From Paracrocinitomix sp039939375 (GTDB lineage Bacteria; Bacteroidota; Bacteroidia; Flavobacteriales_D; Crocinitomicaceae), in assembly GCA_039939375.1 (NCBI GenBank), contig JBDVJO010000001.1, positions 124,001 through 188,000 of the forward strand: DNA of 64,000 nt, read 5' to 3'. Numbering within the stretch: position 1 is the stretch's first letter; each line of letters starts with the position of its first letter. The notes under the pieces are model-generated. The model searched no databases. It was given only the letters and a program-made list of their open reading frames with translations, and was not told the origin of the DNA. A program made the translations under genes and the position numbers. Below, piece by piece: positions 33,972-41,683 of this stretch.

Positions 33972-34451
33972 TCAAATTAAGAAGGTTTGGAAAAGCACAG
34001 AGAAATTATGCCTTATCCGCGGAGGATCGTACTCCGCATAAACTGGTTCAGAAGTAGTTTGAGAGAAAAACGAATAATCACAAAAAATGCATGCGATCAT
34101 TACCAATTGAAGGTCAGAGCTAATTATTTCAACCGCATTTTCTTCAATCTCTTGATTGGATTCAAAAAGAAATGTCTCATTATGACAACAATGCCCTTTT
34201 ATTAAGCCATTAGAATTTTCAGAGCGCTTCTCTTTTTCTAATTTCTCCTTAAGCTTTTTTTGATGACAAGGAGGTAAATTTTCATCTATTTCATTTGATG
34301 AATTTGCCATTTCACATGCTTCAGCTTGACTTAAAAAACCAATGCTTTTAATTTCGCCCTTGCAATAATGTACATCAATTGTAAATCCAAATGATGAAAA
34401 AAGAATCACCGGGATTAATAAAAGAGCTCCTATTTTTTGTAAAGACTTCAT
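33972..34451 (-). CDS. HYC_CC_PP family protein
   Basis: A 159-residue secreted or membrane-anchored protein. It has the three marks that name the family: HYC (28-30, in DVHYCKGE), a CC pair (88-89, in GHCCHNE) and PP (143-144, in YDPPRIRH). The first 24 residues are a signal/anchor, and a second hydrophobic stretch lies near 115-130. Family members in Bacteroidota accompany copper and heavy-metal operons; the Cys/His residues probably bind metal. It is the first gene of the minus-strand copper operon, 76 bases ahead of CusA, with an exact -7 box just upstream. Function not established. Confidence 0.85.
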   Translation of the reverse strand: MKSLQKIGALLLIPVILFSSFGFTIDVHYCKGEIKSIGFLSQAEACEMANSSNEIDENLPPCHQKKLKEKLEKEKRSENSNGLIKGHCCHNETFLFESNQEIEENAVEIISSDLQLVMIACIFCDYSFFSQTTSEPVYAEYDPPRIRHNFSVLFQTFLI

Positions 34452-34461
34452 TATCTATTCA

Positions 34462-34469
34462 CAAAGTTA
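34462..34469 (-). promoter_or_regulatory. -7 box of the copper operon
   Basis: On the minus strand this reads TAACTTTG, an exact TAnnTTTG match, 10 bases before the ATG at 34451. Just upstream (34476-34498) TTTTAATCTAACAGACAGTTAAA is a weak inverted repeat that could be an operator. The rest of the 226-base divergent gap holds nothing else I recognise. Confidence 0.5.
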
Positions 34470-34677
34470 AGCCATTTTAATCTAACAGACAGTTAAATTT
34501 TAGCTAAAAAAACACTGCTCTCATTTCAACCACCATCTAAAGGGCAGGTGTAACTATCTGTTTTGCAAATGATTAAGCTTGAACAGAAAGTAGCAGTACA
34601 ACAACTAGCTTTTTTTAATTGGTTGTTCAGCCAATTTAACTTCTACATTTATAGCTGTCTATAAAATTGTTAAAACC

Positions 34678-36729
34678 ATGAAAAACATACTACTATTCGC
34701 TAGTTGTTTGCTAGTATCATTTGTTTCTAACTCCCAATGCAATGTTGGAGAAGTTGAAGTTGAGTTGATTGTACATACTGATGCCTATGGTTATGAAGGC
34801 TACTGGCAATTAGTACCAAATGGCAGCACTTGTGGAACAGGAATGATAGCAGAAGGAGGAAACAATTCAGTTGGCTGCAATGGAGCAGGAGCACAATTAC
34901 AAGCACCTGGTGGATACGGTAATGACTTAACAATTAATGAAGGGCCTTGGTGCTTAATAGCCGGTAATTCATATGATTTAGTTTACACAGATGATTGGGG
35001 AGACGGTGGTTTTTCATTCGACATAATTGTCAATGGATATCAAATCGAATCTTTTGGAGGTGTTGGGCTCGGAGCAACGTTCACTTTTGAAGCTTCTGAA
35101 CCACCAGCATATGATTTATCTGTTTTTGGATCAAATATCTATAGCTACGTAACTGTGGGAAGCTATAATCTTGACGCTCATATCTTTAACAATGGTACAG
35201 CTACAATAACTTCATTTGACTTAAATTATTCAGTGAATGGTGGTTCAGCTGTAACGCACAATGTAACTGGAGCATCTCTAGGAAATTTCCAAACTATGGA
35301 TGTTGGACATTCAATTCCGATTAACATTCTAAGCAATGGAGTATATGAGCTAAAAATATGGGCTGATAATCTTAATACAGGAAATGCAGACGCAGACAAC
35401 TTTAATGATACTTTGACCAAAAGTACAGAGGCTGGACCGGGAATTCCGAATTATTTAGACGGATATATTGGAGATGACTGGATTAATATTGTTGAAATAG
35501 CGAACGCTTCAGATCAAATTGATGGTCCAACAGATTTAGATTTTCATCCTGTATTAACTAATATGGAATTATGGGTTTGCAATAAAGGAACTGAAGCAAG
35601 TGGAGGGAGCACTGTAACTCTTTATAATGCAGGACAAGTTAGTCAAAACTCAGTTTACAAACAAGATGGAAATGCATGGCATTTTATGTCTTTACCAACT
35701 GGAATTGCTTTCGGTTTAAATGGAAATTGGGCAAATTCACCTGGTGTGTTTGATGCGAATCATAATGGAGGAGATGCCTTTACCGGCCCTGCTTTATGGT
35801 CAAGTGATATGTCTGTTTATGCTCAGCCATCAGGTGGGAATGGTAGCCATTTAGACATGTTGCATGTAAGTCCTTATTCTCAAGGGATTGCAGCAGAAAA
35901 AGACAATGTTTATTGGGTGTTTGATGGTTATACTAATGATATCGTTCGTTATGATTTTGACGAAGATCACGGTCCGGGAAATGATTTTCATGGAGATGCA
36001 ATTATCAGAAGATATTCAGATGACGCAGTTGCAAAAGACCCGAATGATCAAATAGTAAGTCATTTAGTGATGGATGAAAACTTACAATGGTTGTATGTTG
36101 TTGATCATGGCAACAATCGAATAATAAGAATTGATATTAATACAGGTTCAAATATGGGAGGAGCACCAAATTACCCTCAAAACGAAACTGTTGCAGAATA
36201 TACGGAATACACTGGATATACGCAAGAAAATGTGGTTACAACAGGCTTAGACAAGCCTGCAGGAATTGATGTTGTTGAAGACAGGATGATTGTGAGTGAA
36301 TATGAATCTGGAGACATAATTATCTACGATATCTCTTCAATGCCTGCAATTGAACTTGAAAGATTATCAACAGGTAAAACATCAGTTCAAGGAGTGAAGA
36401 TTGGTCCTGATGGTAGAATTTGGTTTGTTGACTACCTCTCAGATGCAGTATATCGAATTGATGGATCACAAGTTGGATTTGAAAAAGAGGACAAGTTAGC
36501 CTTTCAAGTTTATCCAAATCCTTCACGCGGATTATTTGTAGTAAACTCGAAGAAAAATTTGGATAATGCGAATATTGAATTGCTTGATCTTCAGGGTAGA
36601 ATTGTCTATTCTAATTCAATGAATGGAATGAGTCATGAAGTTAAGGTTGAAACTGAGGCAGGAATCTATTTCATTAAAGTAACTTCAAATGACGGAAAAT
36701 CCTCGATTGAAAAATTAATTATTAACTAA
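34678..36729 (+). CDS. T9SS secreted protein with NHL/beta-propeller-like region
   Basis: A 683-residue secreted protein with a signal peptide ending FVSNSQ. The N-terminal part (about 20-145) is Gly/Asn-rich with DWGDGGFSFDI-type calcium-binding-like loops. A middle part (about 265-600) contains strands such as LVMDENLQWLYVVDHGNNRIIRI and GPDGRIWFVDYLSDAVYRI, typical of NHL-type propellers. The T9SS type A sorting domain begins with VYPNPSRGLF (about residue 610). It is the first of four plus-strand genes ending with the MbnP-MbnH pair. Whether it shares their copper role is unknown. Confidence 0.7.
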   Translation: MKNILLFASCLLVSFVSNSQCNVGEVEVELIVHTDAYGYEGYWQLVPNGSTCGTGMIAEGGNNSVGCNGAGAQLQAPGGYGNDLTINEGPWCLIAGNSYDLVYTDDWGDGGFSFDIIVNGYQIESFGGVGLGATFTFEASEPPAYDLSVFGSNIYSYVTVGSYNLDAHIFNNGTATITSFDLNYSVNGGSAVTHNVTGASLGNFQTMDVGHSIPINILSNGVYELKIWADNLNTGNADADNFNDTLTKSTEAGPGIPNYLDGYIGDDWINIVEIANASDQIDGPTDLDFHPVLTNMELWVCNKGTEASGGSTVTLYNAGQVSQNSVYKQDGNAWHFMSLPTGIAFGLNGNWANSPGVFDANHNGGDAFTGPALWSSDMSVYAQPSGGNGSHLDMLHVSPYSQGIAAEKDNVYWVFDGYTNDIVRYDFDEDHGPGNDFHGDAIIRRYSDDAVAKDPNDQIVSHLVMDENLQWLYVVDHGNNRIIRIDINTGSNMGGAPNYPQNETVAEYTEYTGYTQENVVTTGLDKPAGIDVVEDRMIVSEYESGDIIIYDISSMPAIELERLSTGKTSVQGVKIGPDGRIWFVDYLSDAVYRIDGSQVGFEKEDKLAFQVYPNPSRGLFVVNSKKNLDNANIELLDLQGRIVYSNSMNGMSHEVKVETEAGIYFIKVTSNDGKSSIEKLIIN

Positions 36730-36736
36730 AACATAA

Positions 36737-37426
36737 ATGATGAAAAACCTTGCAATACTTTTGGGAATGATGATGGCTTTAAATTTAAATGCTCAAAATT
36801 TTCATACCACCTCTACTGACACCACCTTTTACGGCAGCGCATCTGATTCAGACTTTGATGCAAAATTTATTTTGTTCAACGATAGTACTGCTAGCTTTCC
36901 AATGAGTTGGGAGGTGGATTCTGCCAGTGTGGAGACAGGTTGGGATTATTCTGTTTGTGACCCATCTGTTTGTTATCCAATTGGAGCGAGTTCTGGAAGT
37001 TTTGATTTACAAACTTCTTCAGTTAATAGAATTATGAACCTGCATTATTATCCGAATGGTAACTTTGGGCAAAGTACTGTGAAGGTTAAACTTTGGGAAG
37101 ACGCATATCCAAATTTACCGGTATTTTTAACCTGGACTGGAATAGTGAGCAATGTAAGTGTTAATTCTGAAATTGCAAGTTATTCTTTAATGGCGTTTCC
37201 TAATCCTGCAAAGGGTCAATTCCAAATAAAGTACAGTTTTAGTGAAAACCAAACGAATAACGAAATTCACATAATTGACGTATCTGGAAGGATTATTGAA
37301 AAAAGAAAAATCTCTAATAATACGGGAGTCTTAACTTTTGACGCAATGATAAATGGCGGTGTTTATTTTTATTCTTTGGTATCGGATGACCAAGTGATTT
37401 TCAACGAAAAAATTATAATAGAATAA
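36737..37426 (+). CDS. T9SS type A sorting-domain secreted protein
   Basis: A 229-residue protein, 7 bases after the preceding gene. Signal peptide about 1-20 (ending LNLNAQN). The middle is beta-rich with a VCDPSVCYPIG segment and a cupredoxin-like or Ig-like look, but no metal site can be claimed. The C-terminus from about residue 154 (AFPNPAKGQFQIKY) is a T9SS type A domain. Function unknown. Confidence 0.65.
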   Translation: MMKNLAILLGMMMALNLNAQNFHTTSTDTTFYGSASDSDFDAKFILFNDSTASFPMSWEVDSASVETGWDYSVCDPSVCYPIGASSGSFDLQTSSVNRIMNLHYYPNGNFGQSTVKVKLWEDAYPNLPVFLTWTGIVSNVSVNSEIASYSLMAFPNPAKGQFQIKYSFSENQTNNEIHIIDVSGRIIEKRKISNNTGVLTFDAMINGGVYFYSLVSDDQVIFNEKIIIE

Positions 37427-37534
37427 GAATGATGAATTAATTGTTGAAATACGATCTAAACTTAACAAATTGACTCGTATACCTATGATATTCAGGCAAT
37501 TAACGCTTTAATAGATTAGGAGTCCAAAGTTAGC

Positions 37535-37570
37535 TGAAATGATTCAAATTTCTAATATGAAATATTTCAA
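37535..37570. promoter_or_regulatory. Two TGAA-TTCA inverted repeats before the mbnP-like gene
   Basis: TGAAATGATTCA (37535-37546) and TGAAAATATTTCA (37558-37570) are short inverted repeats about 23 bases apart, two helical turns, followed by a near-consensus -7 box TAACTTCG at 37580-37587. They could be tandem operator sites, but AT-rich DNA yields such pairs by chance. Confidence 0.3.
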
Positions 37571-37606
37571 TGATACCTTAACTTCGTGACTAAAATTATA
37601 TAAACT

Positions 37607-38566
37607 ATGAAAAGAATTTTACTTTGTGCCTTGGCTTTAATTTCAACGGCCTCTTTTGCTCAGACAGATGTGGCCTTAAGAATAAACCACAAACTTGGAA
37701 CTGCTGATTTCGCTTATGATCAAATAGCGCAGAATAATTTAGGTCAAGATTTCAAAGCAACTCGACTTGAGTATTATCTTTCTCAAGTAACAATTGTGCA
37801 TGATGGTGGAATGGAAACGTCAGTTCCATTAGACACGATTGCTCTTGTGCAACCAGGAACTGAAATAGCTACCACTATACCTTTAGGAAATTACTCGGTA
37901 ACATCTATAGAATCGGTGAGGTTTTATATAGGAGTTCAAGAACCGACAAACAATGAAGATCCTTCTTTATATTCAGTAGATCATCCACTAGGCCCTAAGT
38001 CTCCATCAATGCACTGGGGTTGGACTGCTGGATACAGATTTGTTGCTTACGAAGGTTTTGGTGGAAGTGGATTTTCTCAAAACTTTCAGTTACATGGATT
38101 AGGTAATGAGAATTACTTTGAGGTAGCTGCAGATGTTGATGTAGTTGATGAAAGTGGTGTACTTGTTATGGATTTGAATGCAGACTATACCAGAGGTGTT
38201 GAAGATATAGACTTAAACTCAGGAACAATTTCGCACGGCTCGACAGGAGAGGCTAAACAAACTCTTGAGAATTGGAGAGATTTTGTCTTTGGTAACTATT
38301 ACTTAGGCATTGAAAAAGATAATTTTAGTATAAACTGGAGTGTTTACCCGAATCCTTCAAGTGGTCTTGTTACAATTAAGTTAGATCAAAACATTAATGC
38401 TAGTACGGTCCAAATTTCGAATGCACTTGGGGAAATAGTTGAAGTCATAACACTAAAAGAGAATGCATCTAAAGAAGTTGAATTAACACAATCTGGAATA
38501 TTCATATTCACGATTCAAAATGAATCGGGTGTAGCGATTGAAACCAAAAGAATTGTTATAAAATAG
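37607..38566 (+). CDS. MbnP-family copper-binding protein with T9SS tail
   Basis: A 319-residue secreted protein. Signal peptide ends SFAQ. The MbnP fold is marked by TRLEYYLSQV (about 52-61), the central MHWGW (135-139) in SPSMHWGWTAGYRFV, and LHGLG (162-166). In characterised MbnP a tryptophan is oxidised to kynurenine by its di-heme partner MbnH, forming a copper site with nearby His and Met; Trp137 or Trp139 here are the candidates. A T9SS type A domain starts near VYPNPSSGL (about 253), so the protein is probably displayed on the cell surface. The MbnH-like gene follows 6 bases later. Confidence 0.85.
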   Translation: MKRILLCALALISTASFAQTDVALRINHKLGTADFAYDQIAQNNLGQDFKATRLEYYLSQVTIVHDGGMETSVPLDTIALVQPGTEIATTIPLGNYSVTSIESVRFYIGVQEPTNNEDPSLYSVDHPLGPKSPSMHWGWTAGYRFVAYEGFGGSGFSQNFQLHGLGNENYFEVAADVDVVDESGVLVMDLNADYTRGVEDIDLNSGTISHGSTGEAKQTLENWRDFVFGNYYLGIEKDNFSINWSVYPNPSSGLVTIKLDQNINASTVQISNALGEIVEVITLKENASKEVELTQSGIFIFTIQNESGVAIETKRIVIK

Positions 38567-38572
38567 TTCATA

Positions 38573-39667
38573 ATGAATTTAAAAATGAGAGCTTTTTTTC
38601 TAATACTGAGCAGTTTTGTGGTGTTGTCATCTTGTAAAAAAGATCCAGAACCTTATGAAGCAACATATGATTCAACACCATACAACCTAGAGTATACCAA
38701 TAACACACTTCCAGAACCAAACTTGCCTTCTGACAACCCTTTGACGGTAGAAAAAGTGGAACTTGGAAGAATGTTATTTTATGAAAATCAGCTTTCTAAA
38801 GATGGCTCAATGAATTGTGCTACTTGTCATGTGCAAGAAGATGGTTTTTCTGATCTAAACCAATTTTCAACGGGTGTTGAAGGACTTCAAGGTGGTAGAC
38901 AAGCCATGGCGATTTTCAATCTTGCTTGGAATGAAAATGGTTTCTTCTGGGATGGAAGAGCTGAGTTGTTAAGACATCAATCAATACTTCCTATACAAGA
39001 CCCTTTAGAAATGAACGAAACACTTGAGAATGTCATTTCAAAATTAGGGAGTGATACTTTGTATATCAGTCAGTTTAAAAGAGCTTTTGACGGTGGGGCA
39101 ATTACCTCTCTGAATATTTCACTAGCCCTAGAGGCTTTTATGATGTCGATTGTTTCAGATAACAGTAAATATGATCGATATTTGGCTGGAACAGAAACGC
39201 TAACAGCAAGTGAAGAAAACGGAAGAGTTTTATTCTTTGCTGAGTACAATGAATTCTTTCCTGCAACTTCAGGAGCAGATTGTGCACATTGTCATTCAGG
39301 AACTAATTTTGAAAATGACCAATATATGAATAATGGTTTAGATACAGATGGCACAATGACTGATGAAGGCAGACAAGACGCAACTGGAGATCCAAACGAC
39401 AAAGGGAAATTCAAGGTGACTTCATTGAGAAATATTGCAGTTACAGGACCTTATATGCATGATGGCAGATTTACGACATTGGAAGAAGTAATAGACCATT
39501 ATAATGACGGTATCCAACAGTCTGCAACTCTTGACCCGGCTCTTGATGCGACAACAGCAACAGGTTTAATGTTAGATGCTACTGAAAAAGCAGATTTAAT
39601 AAACTTTTTAAAGACTTTAACTGATGATTCATATTTGAATAATCCAGCTTATAAGTCACCATTTTAG
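38573..39667 (+). CDS. MbnH-like di-heme oxidase (MauG/bCcP superfamily), lipoprotein
   Basis: A 364-residue lipoprotein with lipobox LSSC (Cys21). Heme sites are CATCH (82-86) and CAHCH (237-241). The core resembles cytochrome c peroxidases (ELGRMLFYENQLS, TGPYMHDGRFTTLEEVIDHY). Because it is directly coupled to an MbnP-family gene it is best read as MbnH, the enzyme that converts a Trp of MbnP to kynurenine to complete a copper site. It is anchored to a membrane, while its partner carries a T9SS tail; modification would have to precede export. It could alternatively be an ordinary peroxidase. Confidence 0.82.
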   Translation: MNLKMRAFFLILSSFVVLSSCKKDPEPYEATYDSTPYNLEYTNNTLPEPNLPSDNPLTVEKVELGRMLFYENQLSKDGSMNCATCHVQEDGFSDLNQFSTGVEGLQGGRQAMAIFNLAWNENGFFWDGRAELLRHQSILPIQDPLEMNETLENVISKLGSDTLYISQFKRAFDGGAITSLNISLALEAFMMSIVSDNSKYDRYLAGTETLTASEENGRVLFFAEYNEFFPATSGADCAHCHSGTNFENDQYMNNGLDTDGTMTDEGRQDATGDPNDKGKFKVTSLRNIAVTGPYMHDGRFTTLEEVIDHYNDGIQQSATLDPALDATTATGLMLDATEKADLINFLKTLTDDSYLNNPAYKSPF

Positions 39668-39691
39668 TTTCATAGCTATATAATTTAGATT

Positions 39692-39723
39692 AAGGGATGC
39701 ATTTTAAAGTGCGTCCCTTTTTT
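39692..39723 (+). terminator. Intrinsic terminator after the MbnP-MbnH operon
   Basis: Ten-base stem AAGGGATGCA / TGCGTCCCTT (one U-G pair) with an 8-base loop and a run of six T. It ends the plus-strand operon of the two T9SS proteins, MbnP and MbnH. Confidence 0.8.
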
Positions 39724-39804
39724 GTTGGTCCAGACAATACATCTTTCGATCTCTTCAATCTAGTTTTATTTCATCTCACTCACTCGAACAAGTTCGGTTC
39801 GTGC

Positions 39805-39844
39805 TATAAAACAAAGAAGTCCAACATCATAGATGTTAGACTTC
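39805..39844 (-). terminator. Terminator of tRNA-Arg
   Basis: On the minus strand GAAGTCTAACATC pairs with GATGTTGGACTTC (one U-G pair, 3-base loop; 39816-39844), followed by TTTGTTTT. The U-G pair exists only in the minus-strand RNA, so it serves the tRNA direction. Confidence 0.8.
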
Positions 39845-39849
39845 TTTCG

Positions 39850-39923
39850 TGACCTTGGCAGGATTCAAACCTGCAACCGCCACAGCCGTAATGTGGAATT
39901 CTATTCAGTTGAACTACAAGGCC
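39850..39923 (-). tRNA. tRNA-Arg (anticodon ACG)
   Basis: Minus-strand 74-base tRNA. Acceptor GGCCTTG pairs with CAAGGTC with one G-U pair, discriminator A, CCA not encoded. D stem GTTC/GAAT, anticodon stem CCACA/TGTGG around loop TTACGGC giving anticodon ACG, and T arm GCAGG-TTTGAAT-CCTGC. ACG would be edited to ICG to read CGU, CGC and CGA. It marks the border between the metal-resistance region and a more ordinary chromosomal stretch, and its 3' end faces the metal region, so it is a candidate integration site. Confidence 0.93.
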
Positions 39924-39937
39924 AATTAATTCTGATG

Positions 39938-39945
39938 CAAAAATA
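39938..39945 (-). promoter_or_regulatory. -7 box of tRNA-Arg
   Basis: TATTTTTG on the minus strand matches TAnnTTTG exactly, 14 bases before the tRNA 5' end. Confidence 0.6.
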
Positions 39946-40193
39946 GAAATTCTTTCTTTCATAAACTATAATAATGTGCTGAGAATTTTAGATTAATAAT
40001 TTGAAACCTTCAACTAACTATTTCGGTATAACTAGATCGTAAGATTAGCCCATCTTTTTGTTCGTTTTAAAACAGACCTTATTTAATTCTGTTAAAAACA
40101 ATCTAAAACGTTTAGTTGGGTTGAAAATTATTTAAACTAATATCGGTTTCAAAATTATTAATTATATATTCGACCGATTTAATAGATTATTCA

Positions 40194-40433
40194 ATGGAAA
40201 CTAGAGTAGTGTATCAAACAACTGAGAACATTAAGAATGCTAAATTATTTATCATTCAATTCTTAATTAAACAAGGAGTTTATGTTGATAGCATCCAATG
40301 TTCGCAACAAGAATTGTCTTTTAAATCAAATAAAGAAGCTGAAAACCCTGACGAACACTGGTCTCAGGAATTAAACAACTTCTTTAAAGGAAAGATAAAC
40401 TTTAAGGCTAAAAGACCTTCAGAGTTTAGGTGA
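40194..40433 (+). CDS. Small hypothetical protein
   Basis: A 79-residue soluble protein of mixed charge with a lysine-rich C-terminal half and no signal peptide. I do not recognise it. The pattern (strand-rich start METRVVYQTTENIKNAKLFI, then a helix and a basic tail) could be a small ACT-like or nucleic-acid-binding fold, but no motif decides. It stands alone between the tRNA and a SPOR-like gene 55 bases downstream. Confidence 0.5.
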   Translation: METRVVYQTTENIKNAKLFIIQFLIKQGVYVDSIQCSQQELSFKSNKEAENPDEHWSQELNNFFKGKINFKAKRPSEFR

Positions 40434-40488
40434 AAGTAACCTTGTTAGCTGTTTTACAGTATGATAAGCTAACAACAAACTATCAACT

Positions 40489-40911
40489 ATGAAACGATTA
40501 TTAATTTTTACTGGCCTTTTGTTCCTATTTTCTGGGTTCAATGTTCAGGCTAATTCACTAAATGCAAAGTCACTTTCGGCTAAAATTGATGTATCAAAAG
40601 CGGTGCATAAAATTGAGCTCGGAACTTTTTCTAAATCTGTTCCGGTTAAAATCGTTGAATTAATGAGGGAATTAGGATCTGTTACACCGGTTAACAGTGA
40701 TGAAGGTTCAACTTATTATACTGCCCCATTTAATTCAGAAGAAGAAGCACAACAACAACTTCCAAAATTACAATCGCTTGGTTTTAACTCTGCTAAACAT
40801 GTAGTAGAATATAAAAATGAAGTGTATGATATCCGTACTTTTCATCATATCGCTAATGGTGGTAAATTAGAAGATGGTGGCAAAGTTCCTGTAATCAGAC
40901 TTTGGAAATAG
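40489..40911 (+). CDS. Secreted SPOR-like protein
   Basis: A 140-residue exported protein with signal peptide about 1-22 (ending NVQA). Residues about 45-120 have the beta-alpha-beta-beta-alpha-beta pattern of SPOR/peptidoglycan-binding-like domains: HKIELGTFSKSVPVKIVELMRELG, a YYTAPFNSEEEAQQQLPKLQSLGF stretch and AKHVVEYKNEVYDI. Similar repeats occur in the 717-residue envelope protein at 46.9-49.1 kb. Such domains bind denuded glycan strands, or in Bacteroidota serve in envelope proteins of unknown role. The next gene starts 4 bases after its stop. Confidence 0.6.
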   Translation: MKRLLIFTGLLFLFSGFNVQANSLNAKSLSAKIDVSKAVHKIELGTFSKSVPVKIVELMRELGSVTPVNSDEGSTYYTAPFNSEEEAQQQLPKLQSLGFNSAKHVVEYKNEVYDIRTFHHIANGGKLEDGGKVPVIRLWK

Positions 40912-40915
40912 TTTC

Positions 40916-41683
40916 GTGCAAAAATCTTTTACATCCTTATTTTTACTTCTAATTTTGATGTCTCCGTTATCTAACTGGGCTCAAAATGATACATCCATGA
41001 TAAAAACATTGAAAATTGGCGATACCCCATTTAAAATAATCCAGCAATATGGTGCTGTTGATGACAAGGTGCTTTTTCTAAATGTTCACGAGGATGAAAT
41101 TACCAGTATTGACGCTACAGAAATGTTTGCGCAAGAACATTCTGTTCATTTCGTGAGAATTGCTCGTGAGAAAACACGGCGATTAAACTTCAAGATCAAG
41201 AACAAAAGTTATTCGGTAGATCCAAACCGAATTTATACAGCAAAGGGCAGAAGAAAAACCCTGAAAGATGGCGAATCTTTTAGTTGGGCGGCATCCAGAC
41301 AAGTCAAGACCTTTGCCAACGAATTTTTGAAGTATTTAAGCGGTAAAGAGGTGATTATCGCCATGCACAATAACACAGATGTTAATTACACGATTAAAAG
41401 TTATTTGCCTGGTGGAGATGAAGCTCAAAATACGAAAGAAGTGTATGTGACTGAGCGAATGGATCCGGATGATTTCGTTTATACAACGGATAAATTGTTT
41501 TATGATCAGCTAAAAGCAAAAGACATCAACGTCATATTGCAAGACAACGAAAAGTTTGTAAATGATGGATCGTTATCCGTTTACTGTGGGTTAAACGGAA
41601 TCCGTTATATAAATATTGAAGCGCAAAAAGGACATTTTGACGAACAGCTCCAACTCATTAAAGACGTCATGTCTATTCTTTAA
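40916..41683 (+). CDS. Secreted hydrolase-like protein, unassigned
   Basis: A 255-residue protein starting at GTG, with a signal peptide ending LSNWAQN. Conserved-looking polar motifs are LNVHEDEITS (about 50-59), DPNRIYTAKGRRKTL, MHNN (about 158) and YINIEAQKGH near the C-terminus. This spread of His, Glu, Asp and Arg resembles zinc-dependent amidohydrolases or M14-like desuccinylases, but I cannot name a family. It is coupled to the SPOR-like gene, which makes a cell-wall or cell-surface substrate plausible. The signal is seen; the enzyme class is inference. Confidence 0.5.
   Translation: MQKSFTSLFLLLILMSPLSNWAQNDTSMIKTLKIGDTPFKIIQQYGAVDDKVLFLNVHEDEITSIDATEMFAQEHSVHFVRIAREKTRRLNFKIKNKSYSVDPNRIYTAKGRRKTLKDGESFSWAASRQVKTFANEFLKYLSGKEVIIAMHNNTDVNYTIKSYLPGGDEAQNTKEVYVTERMDPDDFVYTTDKLFYDQLKAKDINVILQDNEKFVNDGSLSVYCGLNGIRYINIEAQKGHFDEQLQLIKDVMSIL

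Larger units (their letters stand above)
39724..40193. other. Intergenic stretch with tRNA-Arg and its signals
   Basis: This gap of about 470 bases contains the minus-strand tRNA-Arg with its terminator and promoter. The parts 39724-39815 and 39946-40193 show no open frame, hairpin or repeat that I can support. Confidence 0.5.

Noticed and set aside
39781..39812. Short inverted stretch (GAACAAGTTC) taken for an insertion-sequence end
   Set aside because: It is a 4-bp stem with a 2-base loop, with no second copy or transposase nearby.
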